This document shows, piece by piece, positions 1 through 5,247 of a stretch of 5,247 bases of DNA (the stretch's first letter is position 1; every line of letters starts with the position of its first letter). Source of the DNA: a bacterium (lineage in GTDB: Bacteria > Desulfobacterota > DSWW01). Location of the stretch: positions 1-5,247 of the forward strand of contig JAUWSZ010000247.1 of NCBI GenBank assembly GCA_030609865.1, given 5' to 3'. The notes below the pieces were generated by a model that saw only the letters and a program-made list of their open reading frames with translations, had not been told where the DNA came from and ran no database searches. Made by a program: the position numbers and the translations under genes.

Positions 1-996
1 AACGTCCGTGGGGAGGATCCGGGTGGAGGAAGAGGTGGGTGCCTGATCGAGCTGAAGGAGTTCCTTCAGGACGTCCTGGGCCGATTCCAGCACGGCCTCT
101 GCGCCGATCAGTTCCTCCTCCCTGAGGGCGACGCCGGTCTGGGACTGGAGCAAGTCGATGGGGGCCATGGTGCCGAGCCGAACCTGGATTTCGTTGTCTC
201 GGAGGAGTTTTTTGGCGAGTTCCAGAGATTTCTTCCGGACTTGCAGGTTTTCGAAGGTGAAGGCAAGGTCCCAATAGGCTTGGGAGACCGTCACGAGTAT
301 GTCGGTGATGTACTCCTGCCATCGATCTTCACTGATCAGGTGGAGATTCTCCGCGATACGGATCGGCGCGGTTTGGAACGCGATTCCGGCGTTCTTCAAC
401 AGGGGCTGGGAGAAGCTGAGGTTCAAACGGGTGGAATAGTAGGGATTGATGATCAGAAAGCTCGAGTTGCTCTCGAAGCGATTCATTTCGACTTTCAGTT
501 CCATGATGCCGCCCGTCTTTACCGGCTTGCCCAGGCCGATATCGAAGAGGGTGGTCTCTCTCCTGAAATAGGCAGTGTCCGCACCCTGGAGCTGAGAGGA
601 GAGGGGCTCGCTCGAAAAACCGTACGAGAAGGTCGAGAAAACAAAGGCATCGAAGGCCCCTTTTGCCTTCTTGATTTCCATTTCTGCAATGTCGGTCGCG
701 TACCGTTCCGATCGAAGGTCGAGATTCTTGCGGAGGGCCAGGCGGAATGCGTCTTCCAGGCTGAGGGGGCGGGGAGCGCCCGCCGGGACCAGGTCCCGTT
801 CCATGCTGAACAGGTGGATCTCAAAGGCTTCTCGGTTCTTGCCGGTCCACTGGTCTTCGATGGCGGACAGAGGCCCGGGATACGAGACCGGGTCCTTTCC
901 TGATTTTTCATCAGCGCTCGTGAGTGGTGCGAGAAGCAGGGACAGCAAGACCAGCCCGCATATTGATCGCCTCGGCAACTTTTGAATCCCTTTCAT
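1..996 (-). CDS. TolC-family outer-membrane efflux protein, N-terminal part (cut by window edge)
   Basis: Translating the minus strand from the ATG at 996 gives 332 codons without a stop up to base 1, so the C-terminal part lies outside the window. Residues 1-28 look like a Sec signal peptide: basic start (K2, K6, R9, R10), hydrophobic core at about 12-25, and a likely cut after T-S-A at 28. From about residue 78 comes the outer-membrane efflux repeat (LSLEDAFRLALRKNLDL), then a long beta/helical section (SFSQPLLKNAG; SQAYWDL; RLGTMAPIDLLQSQ) typical of TolC/OEP proteins. Such proteins are known to trimerise into an outer-membrane channel and tunnel for type I export or RND/MFP efflux. A strong Shine-Dalgarno GGGAGGG lies 7 nt before the ATG. 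The gene is transcribed away from the Mut7-C/rsmD/coaD/coaBC run. Its partner pump genes, if linked, would lie to the left. The substrate cannot be told from this sequence. The family call is firm; the exact role is not. Confidence 0.88.
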   Translation of the reverse strand, partial: MKGIQKLPRRSICGLVLLSLLLAPLTSADEKSGKDPVSYPGPLSAIEDQWTGKNREAFEIHLFSMERDLVPAGAPRPLSLEDAFRLALRKNLDLRSERYATDIAEMEIKKAKGAFDAFVFSTFSYGFSSEPLSSQLQGADTAYFRRETTLFDIGLGKPVKTGGIMELKVEMNRFESNSSFLIINPYYSTRLNLSFSQPLLKNAGIAFQTAPIRIAENLHLISEDRWQEYITDILVTVSQAYWDLAFTFENLQVRKKSLELAKKLLRDNEIQVRLGTMAPIDLLQSQTGVALREEELIGAEAVLESAQDVLKELLQLDQAPTSSSTRILPTDV

Positions 997-1003
997 GGAA
1001 CAA

Positions 1004-1010
1004 CCCTCCC
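1004..1010 (-). promoter_or_regulatory. Ribosome binding site of the TolC-family gene
   Basis: The minus strand reads GGGAGGG, separated by 7 nt from the ATG at 996. This is a near-ideal Shine-Dalgarno match. It fixes the start that gives a complete signal peptide. Confidence 0.75.
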
Positions 1011-1045
1011 GTGTGGAAGATCCCGGAAAACATCTTGTAAGCCTC

Positions 1046-1074
1046 TTGTTTTAGAAGGAAAATGAGCATATGAA
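1046..1074 (+). promoter_or_regulatory. Possible promoter for the Mut7-C/rsmD/coaD/coaBC operon
   Basis: TTGTTT (1046-1051) and TATGAA (1069-1074) are separated by exactly 17 bp in the AT-rich part of the divergent region. They match consensus at 3/6 and 4/6 positions. Transcription would begin near 1081, leaving a leader of about 65 nt before the ATG at 1147. It overlaps the likely leader of the divergent TolC-family gene. The matches are weak, so this rests mainly on position and spacing. Confidence 0.28.
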
Positions 1075-1086
1075 AAGAGAGGTAGA

Positions 1087-1116
1087 AAGCTAACACAGCG
1101 GTTTCTCGAGTGTCAA
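1087..1116 (-). promoter_or_regulatory. Possible sigma70-type promoter for the TolC-family gene
   Basis: A perfect -35 hexamer TTGACA lies on the minus strand at 1111-1116. With an 18-bp spacer it is followed by TAGCTT at 1087-1092 (3 of 6 consensus matches), or with 17 bp by TTAGCT at 1088-1093. The leader to the ATG at 996 would be about 80-90 nt. The -35 is exact but the -10 is poor, so this is a candidate only. Confidence 0.35.
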
Positions 1117-1146
1117 AGAGCTTCTGCAAAATAGGGGCCGTTTCCC

Positions 1147-1653
1147 ATGGACCAGGAGAAGACTCCGCAATTCGTCGTGGATTCCATGCTCGGCCGCCTG
1201 GCCCGCTGGCTTCGCATCCTGGGATTCGACGCGTGGTACTTCAGGGTGATAGACGATCGAGACCTGCTGAGGCTGCACCATGAGACGGGACGCATCCTGT
1301 TGACGCGCGATACCCATCTGGTCCAGTGTCGAGAGGTTGGACGCCATGTGCTCGTCTGGAGCGACGGCTGGGAGGATCAGCTGCGGCAGGTGGTGGTGGC
1401 CCTTTCGCTCGAGGTCTGCCGGGAAAGAATGCTGACGCGATGCCTTCTGTGCAACCGTCCGCTCGAGAAGCTGGCGCGGGAGGAGGCGTACGGAAGGATT
1501 CCGGACTATGTAGCCGGTTCGACGTCCGCCTTTCACGGATGCAGATCCTGCGGCAAGGTCTACTGGGCGGGCACGCACCGAAAAAGAATGGAAGAGGTGG
1601 TTTCCATGCTTCGTTCCGACCGAAAGGGCGGACAGGAACCGTCGGCGGGGTGA
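1147..1653 (+). CDS. Mut7-C RNase-domain protein (PIN-like fold with zinc ribbon)
   Basis: This 168-residue protein matches the stand-alone Mut7-C family (formerly DUF82). It has two parts. Residues 9-75 are the PIN-like part: FVVDSMLGRLARWLRILGFD, then acidic D36/D37/D39, and LLTRD at 51-55. D12, D36/D37 and D55 are the likely metal-binding acids. Residues 97-148 are a zinc ribbon with C99-x2-C102 and C132-x2-C135, followed by the family signature YWAGTHRKRM (139-148). The domain is known from the C-terminus of the nematode exonuclease MUT-7 and is predicted to be a ribonuclease; for bacterial stand-alone members the substrate is, to my knowledge, not settled. ATG 1147 is the first possible start, because an in-frame TAG lies at 1132-1134; AGGGG (1133-1137) is a modest ribosome site. 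It heads a four-gene run, and its TGA overlaps the GTG of rsmD. Pairing with an rRNA methyltransferase would suit an RNA-related job, but that is inference. Confidence 0.87.
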   Translation: MDQEKTPQFVVDSMLGRLARWLRILGFDAWYFRVIDDRDLLRLHHETGRILLTRDTHLVQCREVGRHVLVWSDGWEDQLRQVVVALSLEVCRERMLTRCLLCNRPLEKLAREEAYGRIPDYVAGSTSAFHGCRSCGKVYWAGTHRKRMEEVVSMLRSDRKGGQEPSAG

Positions 1654-2273
1654 CCGTGTCGCTGAAGAAGGCGCCAAGAGGTCATCGAGGATTGCGTGTC
1701 GTGGGCGGGTTCGTCCGCGGTCGCAGGCTGAGGGTTCCCCAGGGGAAGGATGTGAGGCCGACCCAGGACAGGATACGAGAGGCTCTGTTTTCGATCCTCG
1801 GGGACACGGTGGAGGGTTGCATTGTATTGGATGCATTTGCGGGCAGCGGTGCCCTAGGGATCGAGGCATTGAGTCGTGGCGCCGAGCGTGCCGTCTTCTG
1901 TGACGAGAAACACGAGTGCATACATGCGATCCAGGAGAATCTCAGAAAGTGTGACTTGGCCCACCGGGCAGTGGTTTTTCGAACCAGGCTGCCGGAGGGG
2001 CTCGCGAGGGTCCGCGAGGCCCTGGCCGAATCGTGTGACCTGGTGTTCCTGGATCCACCGTACGGCGCGGAAGGAAAGGAGCGAATCCTGGAGGGACTCC
2101 ATCGGTTTGCTTTATTAAAAGAACATGCTAGGATTGTCTTCGAGCACGCTCAGAAAGACGCTTTTGCTTGTGTTCCTGCGGGCTTCGTCGTGGAGGCGGA
2201 GAGACGATACGGCGATACCCTGCTCACCTTCTTGAACTACCAGCCGGGAGAAGAGAGAGACGATGGGCGGTGA
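1650..2273 (+). CDS. rsmD: 16S rRNA (guanine(966)-N(2))-methyltransferase RsmD
   Basis: RsmD methylates G966 of 16S rRNA using S-adenosylmethionine, acting on the assembling small subunit in the cytoplasm. Counting from GTG 1650 (207 residues), the RsmD N-terminal motif LRVVGGFVRGRRL is at 15-27 and RPTQDRIREALFSIL at 36-50. The SAM-binding motif I, LDAFAGSGALGIEALSRGA, is at 60-78. The catalytic motif DPPYG is at 136-140, as in amino-group N-methyltransferases. Length is close to the family norm of about 180-200. The reading frame stays open upstream to 1326, but that part merely overlaps the Mut7-C gene in another frame and shows no RsmD features. GTG 1650 forms a GTGA overlap with the preceding stop. 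GTG 1656 and TTG 1692 (after AAGAGG, directly at the conserved LRVVGG) are alternatives. The 3' end overlaps coaD by 11 nt. The function is firm; the start is uncertain by up to 14 codons. Confidence 0.92.
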   Translation: MTVSLKKAPRGHRGLRVVGGFVRGRRLRVPQGKDVRPTQDRIREALFSILGDTVEGCIVLDAFAGSGALGIEALSRGAERAVFCDEKHECIHAIQENLRKCDLAHRAVVFRTRLPEGLARVREALAESCDLVFLDPPYGAEGKERILEGLHRFALLKEHARIVFEHAQKDAFACVPAGFVVEAERRYGDTLLTFLNYQPGEERDDGR

Positions 2274-2784
2274 AGGGAAGGCGAAGATAAAGAGCTGTGT
2301 GATCTACCCGGGCTCTTTTGACCCGATCACTTATGGCCATGTGAATATCGTGAAACGGGCCCTGAATGTCTTCGACAGGATCATCGTTGCGGTCGCCATC
2401 AACACGACAAAGAGTGGCACCTTTACGATCGAAGAGCGCGTGGACATGATGCACGAAGTTTTCAAAGATGAGCCTGACGTAGAGGTGGATTCTTTTTCCG
2501 GGCTCCTGGTGGATTACGTCCGCACGAGGCAGGCACTGGCGATTCTCCGCGGGATCCGGACCGTGACGGATTTCGACTATGAATTCCAGATGGCCCTGGC
2601 GAACAAGTCCCTGGATCCGGATGTGGAGCAGGTCTTCATGATGACAGAGGGGAAGTACCTGTACCACAGCTCCTCGATCATCAGAGAAATCGTCTCTCTG
2701 GGGGGGTCTGTCCATGAAATGCTTCCCCCCATCGTGGAAAAGAGGCTGAGCGAGAAGCTCAGGGCAGGCAGAACGGGCAGCTAG
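2263..2784 (+). CDS. coaD: Phosphopantetheine adenylyltransferase (PPAT)
   Basis: CoaD transfers AMP from ATP to 4'-phosphopantetheine, giving dephospho-CoA and pyrophosphate, the penultimate step of coenzyme A synthesis. In other bacteria it is a soluble hexamer. The 173 residues show the nucleotidyltransferase signature YPGSFDPITYGH (15-26) with the T-x-G-H motif at 23-26. K50 lies in the substrate-binding loop, RGIR is at 96-99 followed by DFDYEFQMALANK (103-115), and the closing SSSIIRE motif is at 136-142. All expected catalytic positions are present. It is slightly longer than the usual ~160 residues, through about nine extra N-terminal residues (GGEGKAKIK) and a short C-terminal tail. 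ATG 2263 follows a purine-rich stretch (GGGAGAAGAGAGAGA) and overlaps rsmD by 11 nt, so translation is probably coupled. The only later candidate, GTG 2299, would cut directly at the conserved VIYPG and lacks a ribosome site. coaBC follows on the same strand. Confidence 0.96.
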   Translation: MGGEGKAKIKSCVIYPGSFDPITYGHVNIVKRALNVFDRIIVAVAINTTKSGTFTIEERVDMMHEVFKDEPDVEVDSFSGLLVDYVRTRQALAILRGIRTVTDFDYEFQMALANKSLDPDVEQVFMMTEGKYLYHSSSIIREIVSLGGSVHEMLPPIVEKRLSEKLRAGRTGS

Positions 2785-2840
2785 CCGTCCGAATTCTTAT
2801 GCCCGGTTTCCTCGGGCCGAATCCTGTTTCTGGACCTGAC

Positions 2841-4082
2841 ATGGTGGAACCAACCGAAACAGAGAGTTCTGCGACCGTCCTGGTGGGGGTGACCGGGGGC
2901 ATCGCCGCGTACAAAGCGGCCGAAATCGTCCGGATCCTGGTCAAGGAGGGGCTGGCGGTGCACGTCGTGATGACCCGAAACGCCCAGGAGTTCATAACGC
3001 CCCTGACCCTGCAGGTGCTTTCGGGAAATCCGGTGTGGACCGAGACCTTTCATCTGACCCAAGAGCAGGAAATCGGCCACATCTCCCTCGTGGATAGGTC
3101 CAACCTTTTTCTGATCGCCCCTGCTACGGCGAACGTTCTGGGCAAGGTCGCGGCCGGCGTGGCAGACGACTTGCTCACGACCATGGTCAGTGCTGCCACC
3201 AAGATTCCCGTGATCTTTGCCCCGTCGATGAACGTGAACATGTACCAGAATCCGATCACGCAGGAAAACATCGAGCGGCTAAAGCGTTTCGGGTATCTCT
3301 TCATCGAGCCGGAGGAAGGCGAACTCGCCTGCGGGGTTCAGGGTGTCGGAAGGCTCGCCGACCCGGAAGACATCGTAGAACAAGTCATCGGCCGACTCGC
3401 TCCGAAGGATCTGACAGAGGAGCGGATTCTTGTCACGGCCGGCCCCACGGAAGAAGCGATCGATCCGGTCAGGTTTCTCACGAACCCCTCCTCCGGGAAG
3501 ATGGGGTATGCGATTGCTCGAGCTGCCGCACAGAGGGGCGCGAAGGTTACCCTGATCAGCGGACCGACGAGCTGTGTTCCACCGCTCGACGTGGCGCTCG
3601 TGCGGGTGCGGAGTGCCGAGGAGATGCGAAAGGCCGTGATGAAGGCCTTCCCGGCATCCACCTCCGTCGTCATGGCGGCTGCCGTGTCTGATTTTGCTCC
3701 TGCGAGCCGTGCAAAACAGAAGGTGAAGAAGCAGGATGTTTCCCTGACCGTGAAGCTGAAGACAACTCCGGACATCCTGCTCGAGTTGGGACAGAGGAAA
3801 GAAAACAGGGTTCTCATCGGCTTTGCGGCGGAGACGCAATCGCTCGTCGAGAATGCAAGGGCGAAGCTCGAGAAGAAGAACCTGGACCTCATCGTGGCCA
3901 ACGATGTGTCGAGAAAGGAGATCGGATTCCAGTCCGACAGCAATCAGGTCAAGATGATCGGGAAGGACGGGAGCATCTCTGCGTTGCCTCTTCTCCCGAA
4001 GCGTGTCCTCGCGCACCGGGTGCTCGACCAGATAGGAATCTTGCGGAGAAACCCCGGGAAAGGGCGCCGAAGGAAGGCGTAG
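2841..4082 (+). CDS. coaBC: Bifunctional phosphopantothenoylcysteine decarboxylase / phosphopantothenate-cysteine ligase
   Basis: The C-terminal CoaB half joins cysteine to 4'-phosphopantothenate with CTP, and the N-terminal flavin-dependent CoaC half decarboxylates the product to 4'-phosphopantetheine. Numbered from ATG 2841 (413 residues), the CoaC domain (about 12-185) has GGIAAYK (19-25), catalytic H80 in GHISL, APATAN (93-98), the PxMNxxM motif PSMNVNMY (128-135) and catalytic C164 in ACGVQG. The CoaB domain (about 190-400) has TAGPTEEAIDPVR (199-211), N215 in NPSSGKMG, AAAVSDF (279-285) and KVKKQ (294-298), then FAAET and ANDVS. The order and residues parallel E. coli Dfp. ATG 2799 would add 14 unconserved residues and has no visible ribosome site. 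ATG 2841 has a weak GGA 6 nt upstream and a start nearer the conserved core, so I prefer it, without certainty. The basic tail (GKGRRRKA) is ordinary. It closes the operon, placing two CoA enzymes side by side with coaD. Confidence 0.95.
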   Translation: MVEPTETESSATVLVGVTGGIAAYKAAEIVRILVKEGLAVHVVMTRNAQEFITPLTLQVLSGNPVWTETFHLTQEQEIGHISLVDRSNLFLIAPATANVLGKVAAGVADDLLTTMVSAATKIPVIFAPSMNVNMYQNPITQENIERLKRFGYLFIEPEEGELACGVQGVGRLADPEDIVEQVIGRLAPKDLTEERILVTAGPTEEAIDPVRFLTNPSSGKMGYAIARAAAQRGAKVTLISGPTSCVPPLDVALVRVRSAEEMRKAVMKAFPASTSVVMAAAVSDFAPASRAKQKVKKQDVSLTVKLKTTPDILLELGQRKENRVLIGFAAETQSLVENARAKLEKKNLDLIVANDVSRKEIGFQSDSNQVKMIGKDGSISALPLLPKRVLAHRVLDQIGILRRNPGKGRRRKA

Positions 4083-4181
4083 GAGGCTGGGCGGGGGCTA
4101 GAGGAGGCGGGGTTTGGATGCGCCGTCCAGGGCGTGGAAACGAACTCGCCCCTCGTTACCCGGGGAGACCGCCTCGTCGTC
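4083..4181. other. Convergent intergenic gap without a clear terminator
   Basis: The plus-strand operon and the minus-strand phospholipase-like gene end facing each other, 99 bp apart. The only structures seen are weak: a 6-bp helix with two G-U pairs around 4117-4134 and AACGA/TCGTT at about 4139-4157. Neither is followed by a T-run on either strand. Termination may be Rho-dependent, or the two transcripts may overlap. Confidence 0.5.
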
Positions 4182-5045
4182 TTACGGTCGGAGCGCCTTG
4201 AGTGCCTGAGCAAGGAAGTCGGGCTCCAGCTTTCCCCTCCGGTCCAACACCCGAAGGTTTCTGCGAATCCATTTCGCCGACAGCAACGCATCCTTTCCCG
4301 TCGGGTCCATTTTGAGACAATCGGCCCGTTCGAGATGCAGGAGAAGGTCGAGGGCGCTCATGAAGGAAAGTCGCCGGTATTTGGCTGCGTCACGGTCCGT
4401 AAGGGGCCAGATGGATTTTTCCGACATGTTGTCGAGCATCTTCTGCCATTGCTCCATCCGATTCAGGAGCAGCAGGCTCGAGAATATCCTCTTGTCGGTC
4501 TTGAACGAGAAGAGGGTTCTTTTAACAACCCGTTCCAGCAGCTCATCGTCTTCTTCGTGCTGCGGCAGGCGAGCGATCTCCCGGGCAAGGGTCCAGAGCT
4601 CCCTTTTTTCCAGCCTGTCGAACCGCAATTCCCAATAGGCGTGCCGAAGGGTCTTGGCCGGGTCGGTTCGAACGTAGCATTCAGGGATGAAGTAGTTGTG
4701 GGCAACGGTGTCCGCGGCCAGATGGCTGAGGTATCCGTAGGCAAAGGCCTCTTGTGGCGGAGAGCTGGCATCCTCCAGGACCGAGAACCCCACCAGCCAG
4801 TTGTGGGAGTGGTCATGGATCTTGGCGAGGCCTTTGGCAAAGATGATATCGGCACCGATGCATCCGTAGAGATAGTCGTAGGGGAAGGCCTCCAGGACCA
4901 TGCGGAGGCTGTGGCCGAGGAGGCTGGTGTGCCGCAGGGCCTCGATGCCCAGCTGGAGGTGGGTGACCGGACCCCAGGCAAAGGCCTTCTCCGGGACGAA
5001 GAGCCAGACAAAGAAGGCGACGACGAATCCGACTGCGTAAACCAT
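4182..5045 (-). CDS. Exported zinc-dependent phospholipase C-like protein
   Basis: This 287-residue protein resembles the zinc-dependent phospholipase C family (Bacillus cereus PC-PLC, Clostridium alpha-toxin catalytic domain), which hydrolyses phospholipid head groups. A signal peptide spans 1-23, with cleavage after A-F-A leaving W24 as the new N-terminus, matching the family's zinc-binding N-terminal Trp. Candidate ligands follow in family order: H29, D66 (IGADI), one of H77/H79/H81 (HDHSHNW), H108 and D112 (SHLAAD), H116, and H135-x3-E139 (HAYWE). Residues about 145-287 are helical and charged, with no recognised domain; no alpha-toxin-like C2 domain is visible. ATG 5045 is chosen because TGAGG lies 9 nt upstream. 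GTG 5060 is in frame but has no ribosome site and would include that site in the coding region. It converges on coaBC and has no evident functional tie to it. Many environmental bacteria carry such proteins with untested activity, so the enzyme call is by motif only. Confidence 0.85.
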   Translation of the reverse strand: MVYAVGFVVAFFVWLFVPEKAFAWGPVTHLQLGIEALRHTSLLGHSLRMVLEAFPYDYLYGCIGADIIFAKGLAKIHDHSHNWLVGFSVLEDASSPPQEAFAYGYLSHLAADTVAHNYFIPECYVRTDPAKTLRHAYWELRFDRLEKRELWTLAREIARLPQHEEDDELLERVVKRTLFSFKTDKRIFSSLLLLNRMEQWQKMLDNMSEKSIWPLTDRDAAKYRRLSFMSALDLLLHLERADCLKMDPTGKDALLSAKWIRRNLRVLDRRGKLEPDFLAQALKALRP

Positions 5046-5054
5046 GAAGATTGA

Positions 5055-5059
5055 CCTCA
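5055..5059 (-). promoter_or_regulatory. Ribosome binding site deciding the start of the phospholipase-like gene
   Basis: The minus strand reads TGAGG, 9 nt before the ATG at 5045. The in-frame GTG at 5060 overlaps this site and has only T-rich sequence before it. The site therefore favours ATG 5045 and a 23-residue signal peptide. Confidence 0.6.
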
Positions 5060-5098
5060 CAAAAAGAAACGACTTTTTACTTTTTCTAGAAAGCCTGG

Positions 5099-5245
5099 TT
5101 ATTGTTCTGCATACTTTGCATCTAACCTGATAGAGATGAGGATCTCTAGGAAGATAACCAAAGTGTATAGTATAGTTGATTTGAACCCTTCTATCATGGT
5201 TCGTAAATTTTCTGCAAATGCTTGATCAGGAGTCGGATTTCCCAT
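5099..5245 (-). CDS. Possible small membrane protein, 48 codons, unrecognised
   Basis: The minus strand reads from an ATG at 5245 to a TAA at 5099-5101, giving 48 residues: a polar start (MGNPTPDQAFAENLR), one hydrophobic segment at about 24-39 (TILYTLVIFLEILISI), then a charged end (RLDAKYAEQ). That is the layout of a single-span small membrane protein. It could equally be the C-terminal tail of a longer protein entering from the right, because only two bases are visible before the ATG and neither a ribosome site nor an upstream stop can be checked. It ends 53 nt before the ATG of the phospholipase-like gene on the same strand and could be co-transcribed with it. It lies in sequence far more AT-rich than its neighbours, where chance ORFs of this size occur. 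I recognise no family. Confidence 0.35.
   Translation of the reverse strand: MGNPTPDQAFAENLRTMIEGFKSTILYTLVIFLEILISIRLDAKYAEQ
5131..5148. repeat. Perfect 7-bp inverted repeat with 4-nt loop
   Basis: TAGAGAT (5131-5137) and ATCTCTA (5142-5148) flank GAGG. No T-run follows on either strand, so it does not look like an intrinsic terminator. It could be an operator half-site pair or an RNA hairpin, or simply chance within the possible 48-codon ORF. Confidence 0.45.
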
Positions 5246-5247
5246 GA

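Larger units (their letters stand above)
5046..5247. other. AT-rich region upstream of the phospholipase-like gene
   Basis: Hand count for 5061-5247 gives 67 G+C in 187 bases, about 36%, against clearly more than 50% in the genes to the left. It should contain the promoter of the phospholipase-like gene. TATACT on the minus strand at 5169-5174 is a good -10 match but has no fitting -35. TTGCAG with TAGAAG 18 bp on is another weak pair. A 6-bp AAAAAG/CTTTTT inverted repeat (5061-5078) sits directly before the ribosome site and could form a weak leader hairpin. Most of the stretch is also covered by the possible 48-codon ORF. Confidence 0.5.

Noticed and set aside
241..903. 220-codon open frame on the plus strand
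   Set aside because: It lies entirely antisense to the TolC-family gene, whose signal peptide and efflux repeat are recognisable. The plus-strand product resembles no family and has no ribosome site.
958..978. Arg-Arg pair in the TolC-family leader as a twin-arginine signal
   Set aside because: The residues around it (LPRRSICG) lack the usual S/T-R-R-x-F-L-K pattern, and TolC-type proteins are exported unfolded by Sec.
911..1129. 72-codon minus-strand frame spanning the divergent region
   Set aside because: It covers the promoter and leader of the TolC-family gene and overlaps its N-terminus in another frame. A hydrophobic patch gives it a superficial protein look, but there is no start context.
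1326..1649. Upstream extension of the rsmD frame
   Set aside because: This part overlaps the Mut7-C gene in a different frame and contains Gly/Arg-rich sequence without RsmD features. A start at 1650 or later gives the normal length.
1090..1869. 259-codon minus-strand frame
   Set aside because: It is antisense to the Mut7-C and rsmD genes, both identified by motifs. The product is low-complexity, rich in Pro, Ser and Arg, as expected of a GC-rich shadow.
3279..4016. 245-codon minus-strand frame
   Set aside because: Antisense to the conserved CoaB half of coaBC, with no recognisable domain.
4134..5054. 306-codon plus-strand frame, longer than the gene opposite it
   Set aside because: The opposite strand encodes a signal peptide and the full candidate zinc-ligand set of the phospholipase C family. 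The plus-strand product has no family features.
5061..5078. AAAAAG/CTTTTT inverted repeat as a terminator
   Set aside because: The stem is only A/T-rich with one G-C pair, and on the minus strand it leads straight into the ribosome site of the phospholipase-like gene.
5136..5225. 29-codon plus-strand frame from ATG 5136
   Set aside because: It is very short, has no good ribosome site, and lies opposite the more protein-like 48-codon minus-strand frame.

Overview
The window is a compact, moderately GC-rich stretch of bacterial chromosome with mostly housekeeping genes. A TolC-type outer-membrane protein means a Gram-negative cell. The gene types and their order (Mut7-C protein, rsmD, coaD, coaBC) fit a deltaproteobacterium (Desulfobacterota-like) best. 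That placement is an inference from gene content, not from a marker tree.

Layout: (1) 1-996, minus strand: N-terminal 332 codons of a TolC-family outer-membrane efflux protein, running off the left edge. (2) 997-1146: a 150-bp divergent promoter region. (3) 1147-4082, plus strand: a tight four-gene run of a Mut7-C ribonuclease-domain protein, rsmD (16S rRNA G966 methyltransferase), coaD (phosphopantetheine adenylyltransferase) and coaBC (phosphopantothenoylcysteine synthetase/decarboxylase). The first three genes overlap by 4 and 11 nt, so translational coupling is likely. (4) 4083-4181: a short convergent gap with no clear terminator. (5) 4182-5045, minus strand: an exported zinc-dependent phospholipase C-like protein in which a full set of candidate zinc ligands can be picked out. 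(6) 5046-5247: an AT-rich stretch (about 36% GC by hand count), unlike the rest of the window. It holds a possible 48-codon minus-strand ORF with one hydrophobic helix and a perfect 7-bp inverted repeat.

How the genes work together: CoaBC makes 4'-phosphopantetheine from phosphopantothenate in two steps, and CoaD adenylylates it to dephospho-CoA. The plus-strand operon therefore encodes three consecutive steps of coenzyme A synthesis, beside two genes for RNA handling (RsmD and a putative PIN-like nuclease). The two minus-strand genes encode envelope or exported proteins and have no evident link to the operon.

I found no tRNA, rRNA, CRISPR array, insertion sequence or attachment site. I also found no clear new multi-gene system. 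The least explained parts are the AT-rich right edge with its small membrane-protein-like ORF, the uncharacterised C-terminal half of the phospholipase-like protein, and the role of the stand-alone Mut7-C protein.
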